From: Deltaproteobacteria bacterium
GTDB taxonomy: Bacteria > Myxococcota_A > Polyangia > DRWM01
DNA: 35,068 nucleotides
Direction: 5' to 3'
Assembly (NCBI GenBank): GCA_019310245.1
Contig: JAFDER010000014.1
Span: 1 to 35,068, forward strand
Positions 1 through 7,954 of the stretch are shown in pieces; positions within the stretch are counted from its first letter, which is position 1, and each line of letters starts with the position of its first letter. The position numbers and the translations under genes are program-made. A model generated the notes under the pieces. The model did not search any database. It was not told where the DNA came from and saw nothing but the letters and a program-made list of their open reading frames with translations.

Positions 1-1047
1 CTCGCGCAGCACGGCCATCTCGCCGCTCACGATGAGGAAGATGCCCTTGCCCTCGTCGCCCTGGGCGATGGCCACGCTTCCCGGATCGAAGTACTGGCGG
101 TCGAACAGCGCGACGACCCTGCTCCGATCGACTGGGTCGAGTGGGTTGAGGATGGCGGACACGGTCATGAGATTCTCGAGCAGGCGGATCTCGCAGAACT
201 TCACGATCACGTCGCCCACCTCGGGGATGTCGTCGGCGATGGCCTCGATCACGTCGATGGGCGCGCTGAGCGCGATCCCGTCCGTCCGCGCCTCCACCGT
301 GGCGGAGCGCGGCGTGCGCGCCACCATGCCCATCTCGCCGAGAAGCGTGCCCGGACCGAGCACGGCCAGCTCGTTCCTCTCCTCCTCGGGCGCGGCCACG
401 TACACCACCACTTCCCCGCGGGCCAGCAGCAGGAGCTCGTCGCTCGGCTTGCCCTGCTCCATGAGGATGTCGCCGCGAGAGAAGCGCTTGAGCGTGAAGA
501 CGTTCACGAGCCGCAGAAAACCCTCCGCGCCCAGGGCGCCGAACATGGGGAAGTAGGGCAGGTGCGGAAGCTTGCCGCCCATCTCGCGGGCCAGGCGGGC
601 GGACTCCGTGGCGGCGCTCATGATCCTGTCGGCCTCCTGGACGAGGAAGCTCTTCTCGGGCCTGTAGTTCTCCAGCTTCTCCTCGTCGATCGAGCCCGGC
701 AGGGGCGGAGGCGGCATGAGCCGGTCCTTGAGCCTGCTCGAGCCCTTCCCGTACAGGACCGAGACGAGCCCCTTGAGCTCCGAGGAGTCCCCCCCGGCGT
801 CGTCGATCTCCCGGATGCAGGCCAGGGCCATCGACAGGTTCCCGCTCTCGGCCAGCTCCGTGCCCACGCCGTTGAGGCCGGCAAAGCCCACCTTGGCGCC
901 TCCCAGCTCGATGCACAGGCTGGCCGCGCAGTACCAGGCATAGTGATCCGCTGCACTTTCGGACAGGAATGCGAGCGCCGTGCGGAGGGCCTCTTCGGGC
1001 CGTCCGGCGCACCTTTTCGCCATCATGGAATCATGTGTCAGCGACAT
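1..1047 (-). CDS. Tandem cyclic-nucleotide-binding domain protein (partial, C-terminus beyond window)
   Basis: Read on the minus strand this frame is open from 1047 to the window edge (349 residues, no stop). Residues about 1-180 are helical and unassigned. Residues about 182-285 form a cNMP-binding beta-barrel domain. Its phosphate-binding cassette at 237-250 reads GEMGMVARTPRSAT, matching the family pattern with the key Glu and Arg kept, so it is probably able to bind cAMP or cGMP. A second such domain starts near 315 and is cut by the edge. There is no signal peptide, so a cytoplasmic sensor or regulator is likely; the output domain, if any, is not visible. ATG at 1047 is the longest start. 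ATG 1026 or 1023 is possible, because a promoter at 1054-1082 would place the transcript start almost at 1047. It is divergent from nuoE. Confidence 0.85.
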   Translation of the reverse strand, partial: MSLTHDSMMAKRCAGRPEEALRTALAFLSESAADHYAWYCAASLCIELGGAKVGFAGLNGVGTELAESGNLSMALACIREIDDAGGDSSELKGLVSVLYGKGSSRLKDRLMPPPPLPGSIDEEKLENYRPEKSFLVQEADRIMSAATESARLAREMGGKLPHLPYFPMFGALGAEGFLRLVNVFTLKRFSRGDILMEQGKPSDELLLLARGEVVVYVAAPEEERNELAVLGPGTLLGEMGMVARTPRSATVEARTDGIALSAPIDVIEAIADDIPEVGDVIVKFCEIRLLENLMTVSAILNPLDPVDRSRVVALFDRQYFDPGSVAIAQGDEGKGIFLIVSGEMAVLRE

Positions 1048-1053
1048 GCGCAG

Positions 1054-1082
1054 ATACTGCCCGAGGCGGGTAAAAGGGTCAA
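1054..1082 (-). promoter_or_regulatory. Sigma70-like promoter for the cNMP-binding gene
   Basis: On the minus strand a TTGACC -35 box (1082-1077) is followed by exactly 17 bases and CAGTAT (1059-1054). The -10 is only a moderate match. Transcription would start near 1047, so the message is either almost leaderless or begins translation at the inner ATG at 1026. Confidence 0.4.
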
Positions 1083-1107
1083 GGTTTCAAGACCATACGA
1101 TGCAGGG

Positions 1108-1136
1108 TTGACAGTCCATTTCAACTCAAATACAAA
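1108..1136 (+). promoter_or_regulatory. Sigma70-like promoter of the nuo operon
   Basis: A perfect TTGACA -35 (1108-1113), a 17-base spacer and a TACAAA -10 (1131-1136) lie in a locally AT-rich stretch upstream of nuoE. The start of transcription would be near 1143, leaving a leader of about 50 nt. No operator or riboswitch-like fold was recognised between it and the ATG. Confidence 0.65.
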
Positions 1137-1193
1137 AGGTCCCGATATCTAGACACAAGAACCTATTAATCAATTAACGAAGACAGAGTCAGT

Positions 1194-1676
1194 ATGAGCT
1201 GGAAGCCCACACCTCAAACCGAGGACAAGCTCACCAAGCTACTCGGCGCATACCCGGACAGGAAGGCCGCCTGCATCCCCGCGCTGTTCCTCGCGCAGGA
1301 CGAGCTGGGATGGGTGCCGGACGACGCCATCGCATGGGTGAGTGAGAAGCTCGGAATGGCCAAGAGCATGGTGGAGGGTGTGGCTACCTTCTACACCATG
1401 TTCAACATGGAGAAGATCGGCAAGCACCACCTGGAGCTGTGCACGAACATCTCGTGCTCCCTGTGTGGGGCCGAGCAGGTGCTGGAAGCCCTCGAGAAGG
1501 AGCTCGGCATCAAGGCGGGCGAGACCACGCCCGACGGTCTGTTCACGCTCCACGAGGTCGAGTGCCTGGCCACCTGCGGGATGGGCCCAGCGATGCAGGT
1601 GCACGACCGCATCTTCGAGGGCATCACGCTCGAGAAGGTGCCCGAGATCATCAAAGAGCTGAAGGGGGAGGGCTAG
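1194..1676 (+). CDS. nuoE: NADH-quinone oxidoreductase subunit E
   Basis: 160-residue NuoE, the small 24-kDa-type flavoprotein-module subunit of respiratory complex I that holds the N1a [2Fe-2S] cluster next to NuoF. It has the expected thioredoxin-like ferredoxin pattern: Cys83 and Cys88 (CX4C) and Cys124 and Cys128 (CX3C, in CLATC), with the N-terminal helical region including an EGVATFYTMF segment typical of the family. Length is normal. It is the first gene of the operon. nuoF starts 2 bases after its stop with a strong purine-rich Shine-Dalgarno inside the nuoE tail (1661-1672). Its own ribosome site is weak (AAGACAGAG just upstream of ATG 1194). Confidence 0.97.
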   Translation: MSWKPTPQTEDKLTKLLGAYPDRKAACIPALFLAQDELGWVPDDAIAWVSEKLGMAKSMVEGVATFYTMFNMEKIGKHHLELCTNISCSLCGAEQVLEALEKELGIKAGETTPDGLFTLHEVECLATCGMGPAMQVHDRIFEGITLEKVPEIIKELKGEG

Positions 1677-1678
1677 GC

Positions 1679-2965
1679 ATGGACAGCTACCTCACCCGGA
1701 ACTTCGACAGGCCCGACGCCAAGACACTGGCCGGGTACGAGAAGCTCGGCGGGTTCCGCACGGCCCGCAAGGCCCTGGGCATGAAGCCCGAGGACGTGGT
1801 GGCCCAGGTCAAGGCCGCGAACCTGCGCGGGCGCGGGGGAGCGGGCTTCCCGGCAGGGGTCAAGTGGGGGTTTCTGCCTGACAACGGCAAGCCGCGCTAC
1901 CTCGTCGTGAACGCGGACGAGGGCGAGCCCGGCACGTTCAAGGATCGCCAGCTGATGGAGCGCGACCCCTACCAGCTCCTGGAGGGGATCCTCATCACCT
2001 GCCACGCCATCAAGGCCAAGGTGGCCTACATCTACGTCCGGGGCGAGCTCGTCCACGCGGCGCGCTTCCTCGAGGAGTGCATCGAGGAGATGCGCTTCAA
2101 GCACTACCTGGGCAAGCGCTGCATGGGCATGCCGATGGAGCTCGACGTCTTCGTGCACCGGGGAGCCGGGGCATACATCTGCGGCGAGGAGACGGCGCTC
2201 CTGAACTCGCTCGAGGGCAAGAGGGGCGAGCCGAGGCTCAAGCCTCCCTTCCCCGCCGTCGAGGGCGCCTTCGCCGACCCCACCATCGTCAACAACGTCG
2301 AGAGCATCGCCAACATCCCCCACATCCTGGAGCACGGCGGCGAGTGGTTCGCCAAGCTGGGCGTGGAGGGCGACGGCGGCACCCGGATCTTCGGCGTGAG
2401 CGGGCACGTGAGAAAGCCCGGCCTCTACGAGAGGCCCGTGGGGTACAACCTGCGCACCCTGCTCTTCGAGGACTGCGGCGGCATCCGGGGCGGCAACCAG
2501 CTCAAGGCCGTGATCCCGGGAGGCAGCTCCACGCCGGTGCTGCTGCCGAGCGAGATCGACATCCCCCTGAGCATCGAGGGCCTGCAGGGCGCGGGCTCCA
2601 TGGTCGGCTCGGCCGCCATCATCGTGATGGACGAGACCGTGTGCACGGTCAGGGCCATGTGGAGGCTGTCGCGCTTCTACCACCACGAATCGTGCGGCCA
2701 GTGCACGCCCTGCCGCGACGGGTGCGGGTGGATCGAGAAAATCATGGAGCGCATCGAGTTCGGAAAGGGAGTGCCCGAGGACCTCGAGACGCTCGAGAAG
2801 ACGGCGCACGGCCTGAGCGGCACCACGATCTGCCCGCTGGCCGACGCGTGCGCCATGCCCACACTGGGATTCCTCGGGAAGTTCCGCAAGGAGTTCGAGG
2901 AGCACATCGAAAAGAAAGAATGCCCCTACGGGAACGCGTTCGTGCCCCCGTGGGAGGTGGACTGA
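1679..2965 (+). CDS. nuoF: NADH-quinone oxidoreductase subunit F (NADH- and FMN-binding)
   Basis: 428-residue NuoF, which oxidises NADH, carries FMN and the N3 [4Fe-4S] cluster, and faces the cytoplasm at the tip of the peripheral arm. The glycine-rich nucleotide loop GRGGAGFPAG is at 51-60, the conserved acidic stretch NADEGEPGT at 79-86 and GAGAYICGEETAL at 162-174. Cluster ligands Cys339, Cys342 and Cys345 (CGQCTPC) plus Cys385 are all present. The frame stays open upstream through nuoE, but ATG 1679 is chosen because a GGGGGAGGG ribosome site precedes it and the protein then starts as NuoF usually does. nuoG, the usual next gene, is absent; nuoJ follows 35 bases after the stop. Confidence 0.97.
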   Translation: MDSYLTRNFDRPDAKTLAGYEKLGGFRTARKALGMKPEDVVAQVKAANLRGRGGAGFPAGVKWGFLPDNGKPRYLVVNADEGEPGTFKDRQLMERDPYQLLEGILITCHAIKAKVAYIYVRGELVHAARFLEECIEEMRFKHYLGKRCMGMPMELDVFVHRGAGAYICGEETALLNSLEGKRGEPRLKPPFPAVEGAFADPTIVNNVESIANIPHILEHGGEWFAKLGVEGDGGTRIFGVSGHVRKPGLYERPVGYNLRTLLFEDCGGIRGGNQLKAVIPGGSSTPVLLPSEIDIPLSIEGLQGAGSMVGSAAIIVMDETVCTVRAMWRLSRFYHHESCGQCTPCRDGCGWIEKIMERIEFGKGVPEDLETLEKTAHGLSGTTICPLADACAMPTLGFLGKFRKEFEEHIEKKECPYGNAFVPPWEVD

Positions 2966-3000
2966 GCCGCGGCTCGATCCGCTGGCAGGAGAGGCGAGAC

Positions 3001-3522
3001 GTGACGAATCAACTCTTCACCCTGATCATCTTCTACGTCCTGGCGGCCATTGCCGTCATGGGCGGCGTGACGGTCATCCTGTCGCGCCGGCCCATGCGCT
3101 GCGCCGTGGGCCTGCTGGCCACCCTGCTGAGCCTGGCTGGCGTGTACGTGCTCATGCACGCGCACCTCGTCGCCATCCTCCAGATCCTGGTCTACGCGGG
3201 AGGCATCACGGTGCTCTTCGGCTTCGCGATCATGTTCCTCAGGCAGGGCGGTCCGCAGCGGTACCGCGGCCCGTTCATGCCCGTGTGGGTCATCTCGCTC
3301 TTCACGGCGGGTTACCTCGTCTACCTCGTGCTGCCCGTGATCAGGGCGGCCGAGGCGGTCAAGGAGACGGTCCCACCCGACTACGGGACGATCCAGCTCA
3401 TGGGCAAGGTGCTCCTCAGCGCCCAGCTGGTCCCCTTCGAGGCCGTGGCGATTCTCCTGCTCATGACCATGGTGGGGGTCATCGCGCTCGCGCGTCGGCC
3501 GAGGAAGGAGGCCGCGTCATGA
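3001..3522 (+). CDS. nuoJ: NADH-quinone oxidoreductase subunit J
   Basis: 173-residue NuoJ with a GTG start at 3001, preceded by AGGAGAG at 2987-2993. It has five hydrophobic segments; the third contains the family-typical LVYAGGITVLFGFAIMFL stretch (TM3, with its conserved Tyr and Gly residues and pi-bulge region). It is a core membrane-arm subunit at the junction between quinone site and proton pumps. Its stop overlaps the nuoK start (ATGA at 3519-3522), so translation is coupled. The open frame runs on upstream into nuoF DNA but has no support there. Here nuoJ directly follows nuoF; in the standard order nuoG, H and I lie between them. Confidence 0.95.
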   Translation: MTNQLFTLIIFYVLAAIAVMGGVTVILSRRPMRCAVGLLATLLSLAGVYVLMHAHLVAILQILVYAGGITVLFGFAIMFLRQGGPQRYRGPFMPVWVISLFTAGYLVYLVLPVIRAAEAVKETVPPDYGTIQLMGKVLLSAQLVPFEAVAILLLMTMVGVIALARRPRKEAAS

Positions 3523-3824
3523 TCACCCTGTCGCACTGCCTCGTGCTCTCCGCCGTTCTGTTCTTCACCGGCATGACCGGATTCCTTCTCAGGCGCAACA
3601 TGCTGGTCTCGCTCATGTGCATCGAGCTGATGATGAACGGCGCGTTCGTCGCCCTGGTGAGCTACAACAGGTTCAACCCCCTGACGCAGGACGGCCAGGT
3701 GATGACCCTCATCGGCATCGTCATCGCCGCGGCCGAGGCTGCAGTGGGGCTGGCCATCGCGGTCAACCTCTACAAGTTCACGGGAGAGGTCAGGACCGAC
3801 CGGGCCAGCGAGATGAAGGGGTAG
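3519..3824 (+). CDS. nuoK: NADH-quinone oxidoreductase subunit K
   Basis: 101-residue NuoK, the MnhC/MrpC-like membrane subunit with three transmembrane helices. Conserved membrane glutamates are visible in the CIELMMNG segment (helix 2) and in AAAEAAVGLAI (helix 3), as required for proton transfer along the membrane arm. Length equals the family norm (about 100). The start is set by the 4-base ATGA overlap with nuoJ. nuoL begins 10 bases downstream after a GGGGTGG ribosome site. Confidence 0.96.
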   Translation: MITLSHCLVLSAVLFFTGMTGFLLRRNMLVSLMCIELMMNGAFVALVSYNRFNPLTQDGQVMTLIGIVIAAAEAAVGLAIAVNLYKFTGEVRTDRASEMKG

Positions 3825-3834
3825 GGGTGGCGAG

Positions 3835-6174
3835 ATGAACTACACCGCAGACACGTTCTGGCCCCTCGCGATCATCCTGGCCCTGCCGCTCGTCGGGGCC
3901 ATCCTCAACGGGTTCCTGCTCGACTGGATCGGAATGGTCCTGGGCGAGCGCGCGCGCAAGGCGCTCACGAGCCGCCCCGTGGTCCACGGCGTGGCCATCG
4001 CGGCCGTGGGGGTCTCGTTCCTCATCGCGGCCTTGTCGATCTTCGGCGCGCTCATGGCGTTCGCGAAGACGGGGCACCACGGCGAGCACGCCGAGGCGCC
4101 GTTCTTCGTGATGACCATGTGGAAGTGGATCCAGGTGGGTGGCGTGGACCTGGACGCCAAGCTCCTCCTCGATCCCCTCTCCTCCGTCATGATCCTCGTG
4201 GTCACGGGCGTGAGCTCGATCATCCACATCTACTCGACTGGATACATGGCCCACGACCCGGCCTACCGCCGGTTCTTCACGTACCTCAACCTCTTCGTCT
4301 TCTTCATGAACTGCCTCGTCCTGGGCGACAACCTCGCGGTCATGTTCGTGGGCTGGGAGGGCGTGGGCCTGTGCTCGTACCTGCTCATCGGCTTCTGGTA
4401 CGACGACAGGGCCAAGGCGCTCGCCGGCAAGAAGGCCTTCATCACGAACCGCGTGGGTGACTTCGGGTTCATCCTCGGCATGTTCCTCATCGGAACGCTC
4501 ACCGGGCATCTCGACTTCGCGGGGATCAAGGAGAACCTGGGAGCGCTCACGGGGGCGGGCGAGATCTCCATCCTGGGCATCGTCTCCATCTCCACGATCA
4601 CGCTCACCTGCCTGCTGCTGTTCCTGGGCGCCACGGGAAAGAGCGCCCAGATCCCCCTCTTCGTCTGGCTCCCCGACGCCATGGCCGGACCCACGCCGGT
4701 CTCGGCCCTCATCCACGCCGCCACCATGGTGACGGCGGGCGTGTACATGGTCGCGAGGCTGAACTTCCTCTTCCTCGCCTCCCCGCCCGCCATGACGGTC
4801 GTGGCGATCGTCGGCGCGGTGACGGCCATCACGGCGGCCCTCATCGGGTTCGCGCAGAACGACATCAAGAAGGTGCTGGCCTACTCCACCGTGAGCCAGC
4901 TGGGATACATGTTCCTGGCAGTGGGCGTGGGCGCCTACACGGTCGCCATCTTCCACCTCATGACGCACGCCTTCTTCAAGGCCTGCCTGTTCCTCGGCTC
5001 CGGATCGGTGATCCACGGCATGCACGCGCGGCAGGACATCCGCGAGATGGGCGGCCTGCGCAAGAAGATGCCTCACACGCACTGGACGTTCGCGGTGAGC
5101 GTGGCGGCGATCTCCGGCCTGCCCCTGCTCTCGGGTTTCTTCTCCAAGGACGAGATCCTCTGGCGCGCGTTCGCCAACGGCAACGACTACGCCCCCTGGG
5201 CGCCGAACCTCGTCTACACCGTCGGGCTCATCACGGCGGCGATGACGGCCTTCTACATGGGCCGTGTCTACTTCATGACGTTCTGGGGCAAGTTCCGCGG
5301 CCCGGCCGAGCTCTGGGACAAGGTGCACGAGTCGCCCTACTCCATGACCGTGCCTCTCATGGTCCTGGCGGGGCTCGCCGTGGTCGGGGGCTACATCGGC
5401 ACGCCGGCCTGGTTCCCCCTGCCCAACTGGTTCGAGCACTGGCTGCACCCCGTTCTCAGCGAGGTGCACGTGCGCGAGGCCATGCACCACAACCTGACGA
5501 TGGAGTTCGGGCTGATGGGTGCGAGCATCGCGCTCGCGTTCTGCGGCCTGTTCCTGGGCTACTACCTCTACGGCAACGGCCCCCATCCGCTCGTGGGCAA
5601 GGTCACGGGCGCAGTGCCGTGGCTGTACAAGTGGGTGGCCGGCAAGCTCTGGGTGGACGAGCTCTACGGGCTGTTCATCTACAGGCCGCTGGGATGGTTC
5701 GCGGCGCTCTGCCACAGGGTCGGCGACCGGTTCCTCATCGACAAGATCATGGTCGAGGGGTCGGGCTGGCTCGCCAGCTCCGGCGGGTGGATGGCCAGCA
5801 AGCTGCACGGCGGCCGGGTCCAGCGCTACGTGGGCGCCATGGCGCTCGGCATGGCCGTGATCCTGTACTTCGTCGCCACGCCGCGCACCGAGGTCGAGAT
5901 CGAGCACCAGGGCAACAACACGGTGCGGTTCGTCGCGCCTTACAAGGACGCACCCTACAGCTACTCGTGGGACTTCGACGGCGACAGCCTCGAGGCCAAG
6001 GGCGACGAGAGGTGGGCCCGCTACGAGCAGGTCTGGACCACGTCGAGCTCGGTCCAGCACCGCTATCCCGGCCCGGGCACGTACCAGGTCGTGATGCGGG
6101 TGCGAACGCCATGGAAGTTCGAGCGAAAGCGGGTCATCGAGGTCCAGGTCGGCGGACCCGGGGAGGAGGACTGA
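3835..6174 (+). CDS. nuoL: NADH-quinone oxidoreductase subunit L with C-terminal PKD-like domain
   Basis: 779 residues, about 165 longer than E. coli NuoL (613). The antiporter-like core is intact: N-terminal helices, the WEGVGLCSYLLIGFWY segment, the conserved SAQIPLFVWLPDAMAGPTPVSALIHAATMV pump region (cited in part here), FSKDEI, and the long amphipathic helix region before a last transmembrane helix near 665-681. After this helix come 98 extra residues (682-779; bases 5878-6171). They contain YSYSWDFDGD and HRYPGPGTYQVVMRVR, the hallmark strands of a PKD (polycystic-kidney-disease) immunoglobulin-like domain. Known NuoL topology places the C-terminus in the periplasm, where PKD domains normally act. 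nuoM starts one base after the stop. No frame break separates core and domain, so it is a true fusion in this sequence. Confidence 0.95.
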   Translation: MNYTADTFWPLAIILALPLVGAILNGFLLDWIGMVLGERARKALTSRPVVHGVAIAAVGVSFLIAALSIFGALMAFAKTGHHGEHAEAPFFVMTMWKWIQVGGVDLDAKLLLDPLSSVMILVVTGVSSIIHIYSTGYMAHDPAYRRFFTYLNLFVFFMNCLVLGDNLAVMFVGWEGVGLCSYLLIGFWYDDRAKALAGKKAFITNRVGDFGFILGMFLIGTLTGHLDFAGIKENLGALTGAGEISILGIVSISTITLTCLLLFLGATGKSAQIPLFVWLPDAMAGPTPVSALIHAATMVTAGVYMVARLNFLFLASPPAMTVVAIVGAVTAITAALIGFAQNDIKKVLAYSTVSQLGYMFLAVGVGAYTVAIFHLMTHAFFKACLFLGSGSVIHGMHARQDIREMGGLRKKMPHTHWTFAVSVAAISGLPLLSGFFSKDEILWRAFANGNDYAPWAPNLVYTVGLITAAMTAFYMGRVYFMTFWGKFRGPAELWDKVHESPYSMTVPLMVLAGLAVVGGYIGTPAWFPLPNWFEHWLHPVLSEVHVREAMHHNLTMEFGLMGASIALAFCGLFLGYYLYGNGPHPLVGKVTGAVPWLYKWVAGKLWVDELYGLFIYRPLGWFAALCHRVGDRFLIDKIMVEGSGWLASSGGWMASKLHGGRVQRYVGAMALGMAVILYFVATPRTEVEIEHQGNNTVRFVAPYKDAPYSYSWDFDGDSLEAKGDERWARYEQVWTTSSSVQHRYPGPGTYQVVMRVRTPWKFERKRVIEVQVGGPGEED

Positions 6175-6175
6175 G

Positions 6176-7954
6176 ATGGCATACATCCTGACACTCCTCA
6201 TCTTCTGTCCCCTGGCCGTGGGCCTCACGCTGCTCTTCTTCCCGGCCAAGGCCAAGCGGGCCATGTACGGCTTCTCGCTCGTGACGAGCGTCGCGATGTT
6301 CTTCCTGTCGCTGGGGCTGCTCACGGGGGACTACTCGCAGGGAACGTTCCAGTTCGTGACGATGCGCAACTGGGTGCCCGCCTTCGGCATCACGTACTCC
6401 GTGGGCGTGGACGGCATCACGCTGTGGCTCGTGCTCCTGACGACCCTGCTCCTGCCGATCGTCGTGCTGTCGAGCTACTCCTACATCAAGGACCGCATCC
6501 GCGAGTACCTCTTCGCGCTGTTCCTGCTGCAGACGTCGATGATCGGCGCGTTCCTGGCGCTCGACCTCTTCCTCTTCTTCGTGTTCTGGGAGCTGATGCT
6601 CATCCCGATGTACCTCATCATCGGCATGTGGGGGGGCGAGCGGCGCATCCACGCCACCGTCAAGTTCTTCATCTTCACCATGGTTGGCTCGGCGCTCATG
6701 TTCGTCGCCATCCTCTTCCTGGTGGCGCAGTTCAAGGAGCTGACCGGCGTGACCACGTTCAGCTACCTCGAGCTGCGCAGGGTCATCCTGCCTCCCGCGA
6801 TGCAGTGGTGGCTGTTCCTCGCCTTCGCGCTGAGCTTCGCCATCAAGGTGCCGTTCTGGCCGCTGCACACGTGGCTGCCGGACGCGCACACCGAGGCACC
6901 CACGGGGGGCTCGGTCATCCTGGCGGCCGTCCTGCTGAAGATGGGCACCTACGGGTTCCTTCGCTTCGCCATGCCGCTCTTCCCGCAGGCCTCGCACGAG
7001 CTCGGACCCACGCTGGCCATTCTCGCCATCATCGGCATCATCTTCGGATCGCTCGTCGCGTGGATGCAGAAGGACGTGAAGAGGCTCGTGGCCTACTCGT
7101 CCGTGGCCCACCTGGGCTTCTGCATGCTGGGCCTCTTCGCCCTCGAGAACCGGGCCATGGCCGGGTCGGTCTTCCAGATGCTCAGCCACGGCATCTCCAC
7201 CGGAATGCTGTTCCTCCTCGTGGGCGTGATCTACGAGCGTCGTCACACTCGCCTCATCTCGGAGTTCGGCGGGCTGGCGAAGGTCATGCCGGCCTACGCC
7301 GCGGTGTTCGTCATCGTCACCCTCTCGTCCATCGGGCTGCCGACGACGAACGGCTTCATCGGCGAGTTCCTGATCCTCTGGGGCACGTTCAAGTCCCAGG
7401 TTCTGCCGCACGCTCGCTGGATGGCCACGCTCGCCGCAACGGGCGTGATCCTCGGGGCCGTCTACATGCTCTCGGTCGTGCTCAGGATGTTCTTCGGCAG
7501 CCTGAAGAACCCGCGCAACCGGGACCTCAAGGACCTGAGCGCGCGCGAGTGGCTGTACCTCCTGCCGGGAATCATCCTCATCTTCGCGATGGGGCTCTTC
7601 CCCACGCCGTTCCTCAAGAAGATCGAGCCGTCGGTGGAGCTCATGCGCATGGACTATCTCAGGAAGGGCGCGGCCTCGCTCACGATCGATCAGCCGGTCC
7701 TGAGCAAGCCCGTCACGTGGCTGCTCCCGCCTGACCGCAGGCCGCTGCCCATCGCGGCGAAGCCCCGGCAGATCAAGGCGGGCCCCGGACAGAGCATCAC
7801 CAAGCTCACCGCGAACCATCCCCTCCGCAAGGGCGGCAAGATCAAGGGATACAGGCCGGGCAGCCCCCTTCCCACGGGGCACAAGCCGAACCTGCCGAAG
7901 GTGCCGCCGGTGATGCCGGGCGGAGGCAAGCCCGCGAAGGGAGGTGTGCAATGA
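6176..7954 (+). CDS. nuoM: NADH-quinone oxidoreductase subunit M with Pro/Lys/Gly-rich C-terminal tail
   Basis: 592-residue antiporter-like proton-pumping subunit of complex I, about 80 residues longer than E. coli NuoM (509). Family marks include FVFWELMLIPMYLIIGMWGG (with the pumping Glu), FAIKVPFWPLHTWLPDAHTEAPT, and the HLGF and SHGISTGMLF segments. The extra part is residues 517-592 (bases 7724-7951): hydrophilic, low complexity, rich in Pro, Lys and Gly, ending in PGGGKPAKGGVQ, and with no recognised domain. With the usual 14 helices the tail should be periplasmic. nuoN overlaps by the 4-base ATGA at 7951, giving coupled translation. Confidence 0.96.
   Translation: MAYILTLLIFCPLAVGLTLLFFPAKAKRAMYGFSLVTSVAMFFLSLGLLTGDYSQGTFQFVTMRNWVPAFGITYSVGVDGITLWLVLLTTLLLPIVVLSSYSYIKDRIREYLFALFLLQTSMIGAFLALDLFLFFVFWELMLIPMYLIIGMWGGERRIHATVKFFIFTMVGSALMFVAILFLVAQFKELTGVTTFSYLELRRVILPPAMQWWLFLAFALSFAIKVPFWPLHTWLPDAHTEAPTGGSVILAAVLLKMGTYGFLRFAMPLFPQASHELGPTLAILAIIGIIFGSLVAWMQKDVKRLVAYSSVAHLGFCMLGLFALENRAMAGSVFQMLSHGISTGMLFLLVGVIYERRHTRLISEFGGLAKVMPAYAAVFVIVTLSSIGLPTTNGFIGEFLILWGTFKSQVLPHARWMATLAATGVILGAVYMLSVVLRMFFGSLKNPRNRDLKDLSAREWLYLLPGIILIFAMGLFPTPFLKKIEPSVELMRMDYLRKGAASLTIDQPVLSKPVTWLLPPDRRPLPIAAKPRQIKAGPGQSITKLTANHPLRKGGKIKGYRPGSPLPTGHKPNLPKVPPVMPGGGKPAKGGVQ

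Noticed and set aside
3790-6324. 844-residue minus-strand open frame opposite nuoL
   Set aside because: Arg/His/Asp-rich low-complexity translation typical of the antisense of GC-rich codons; nuoL on the plus strand is unambiguous.
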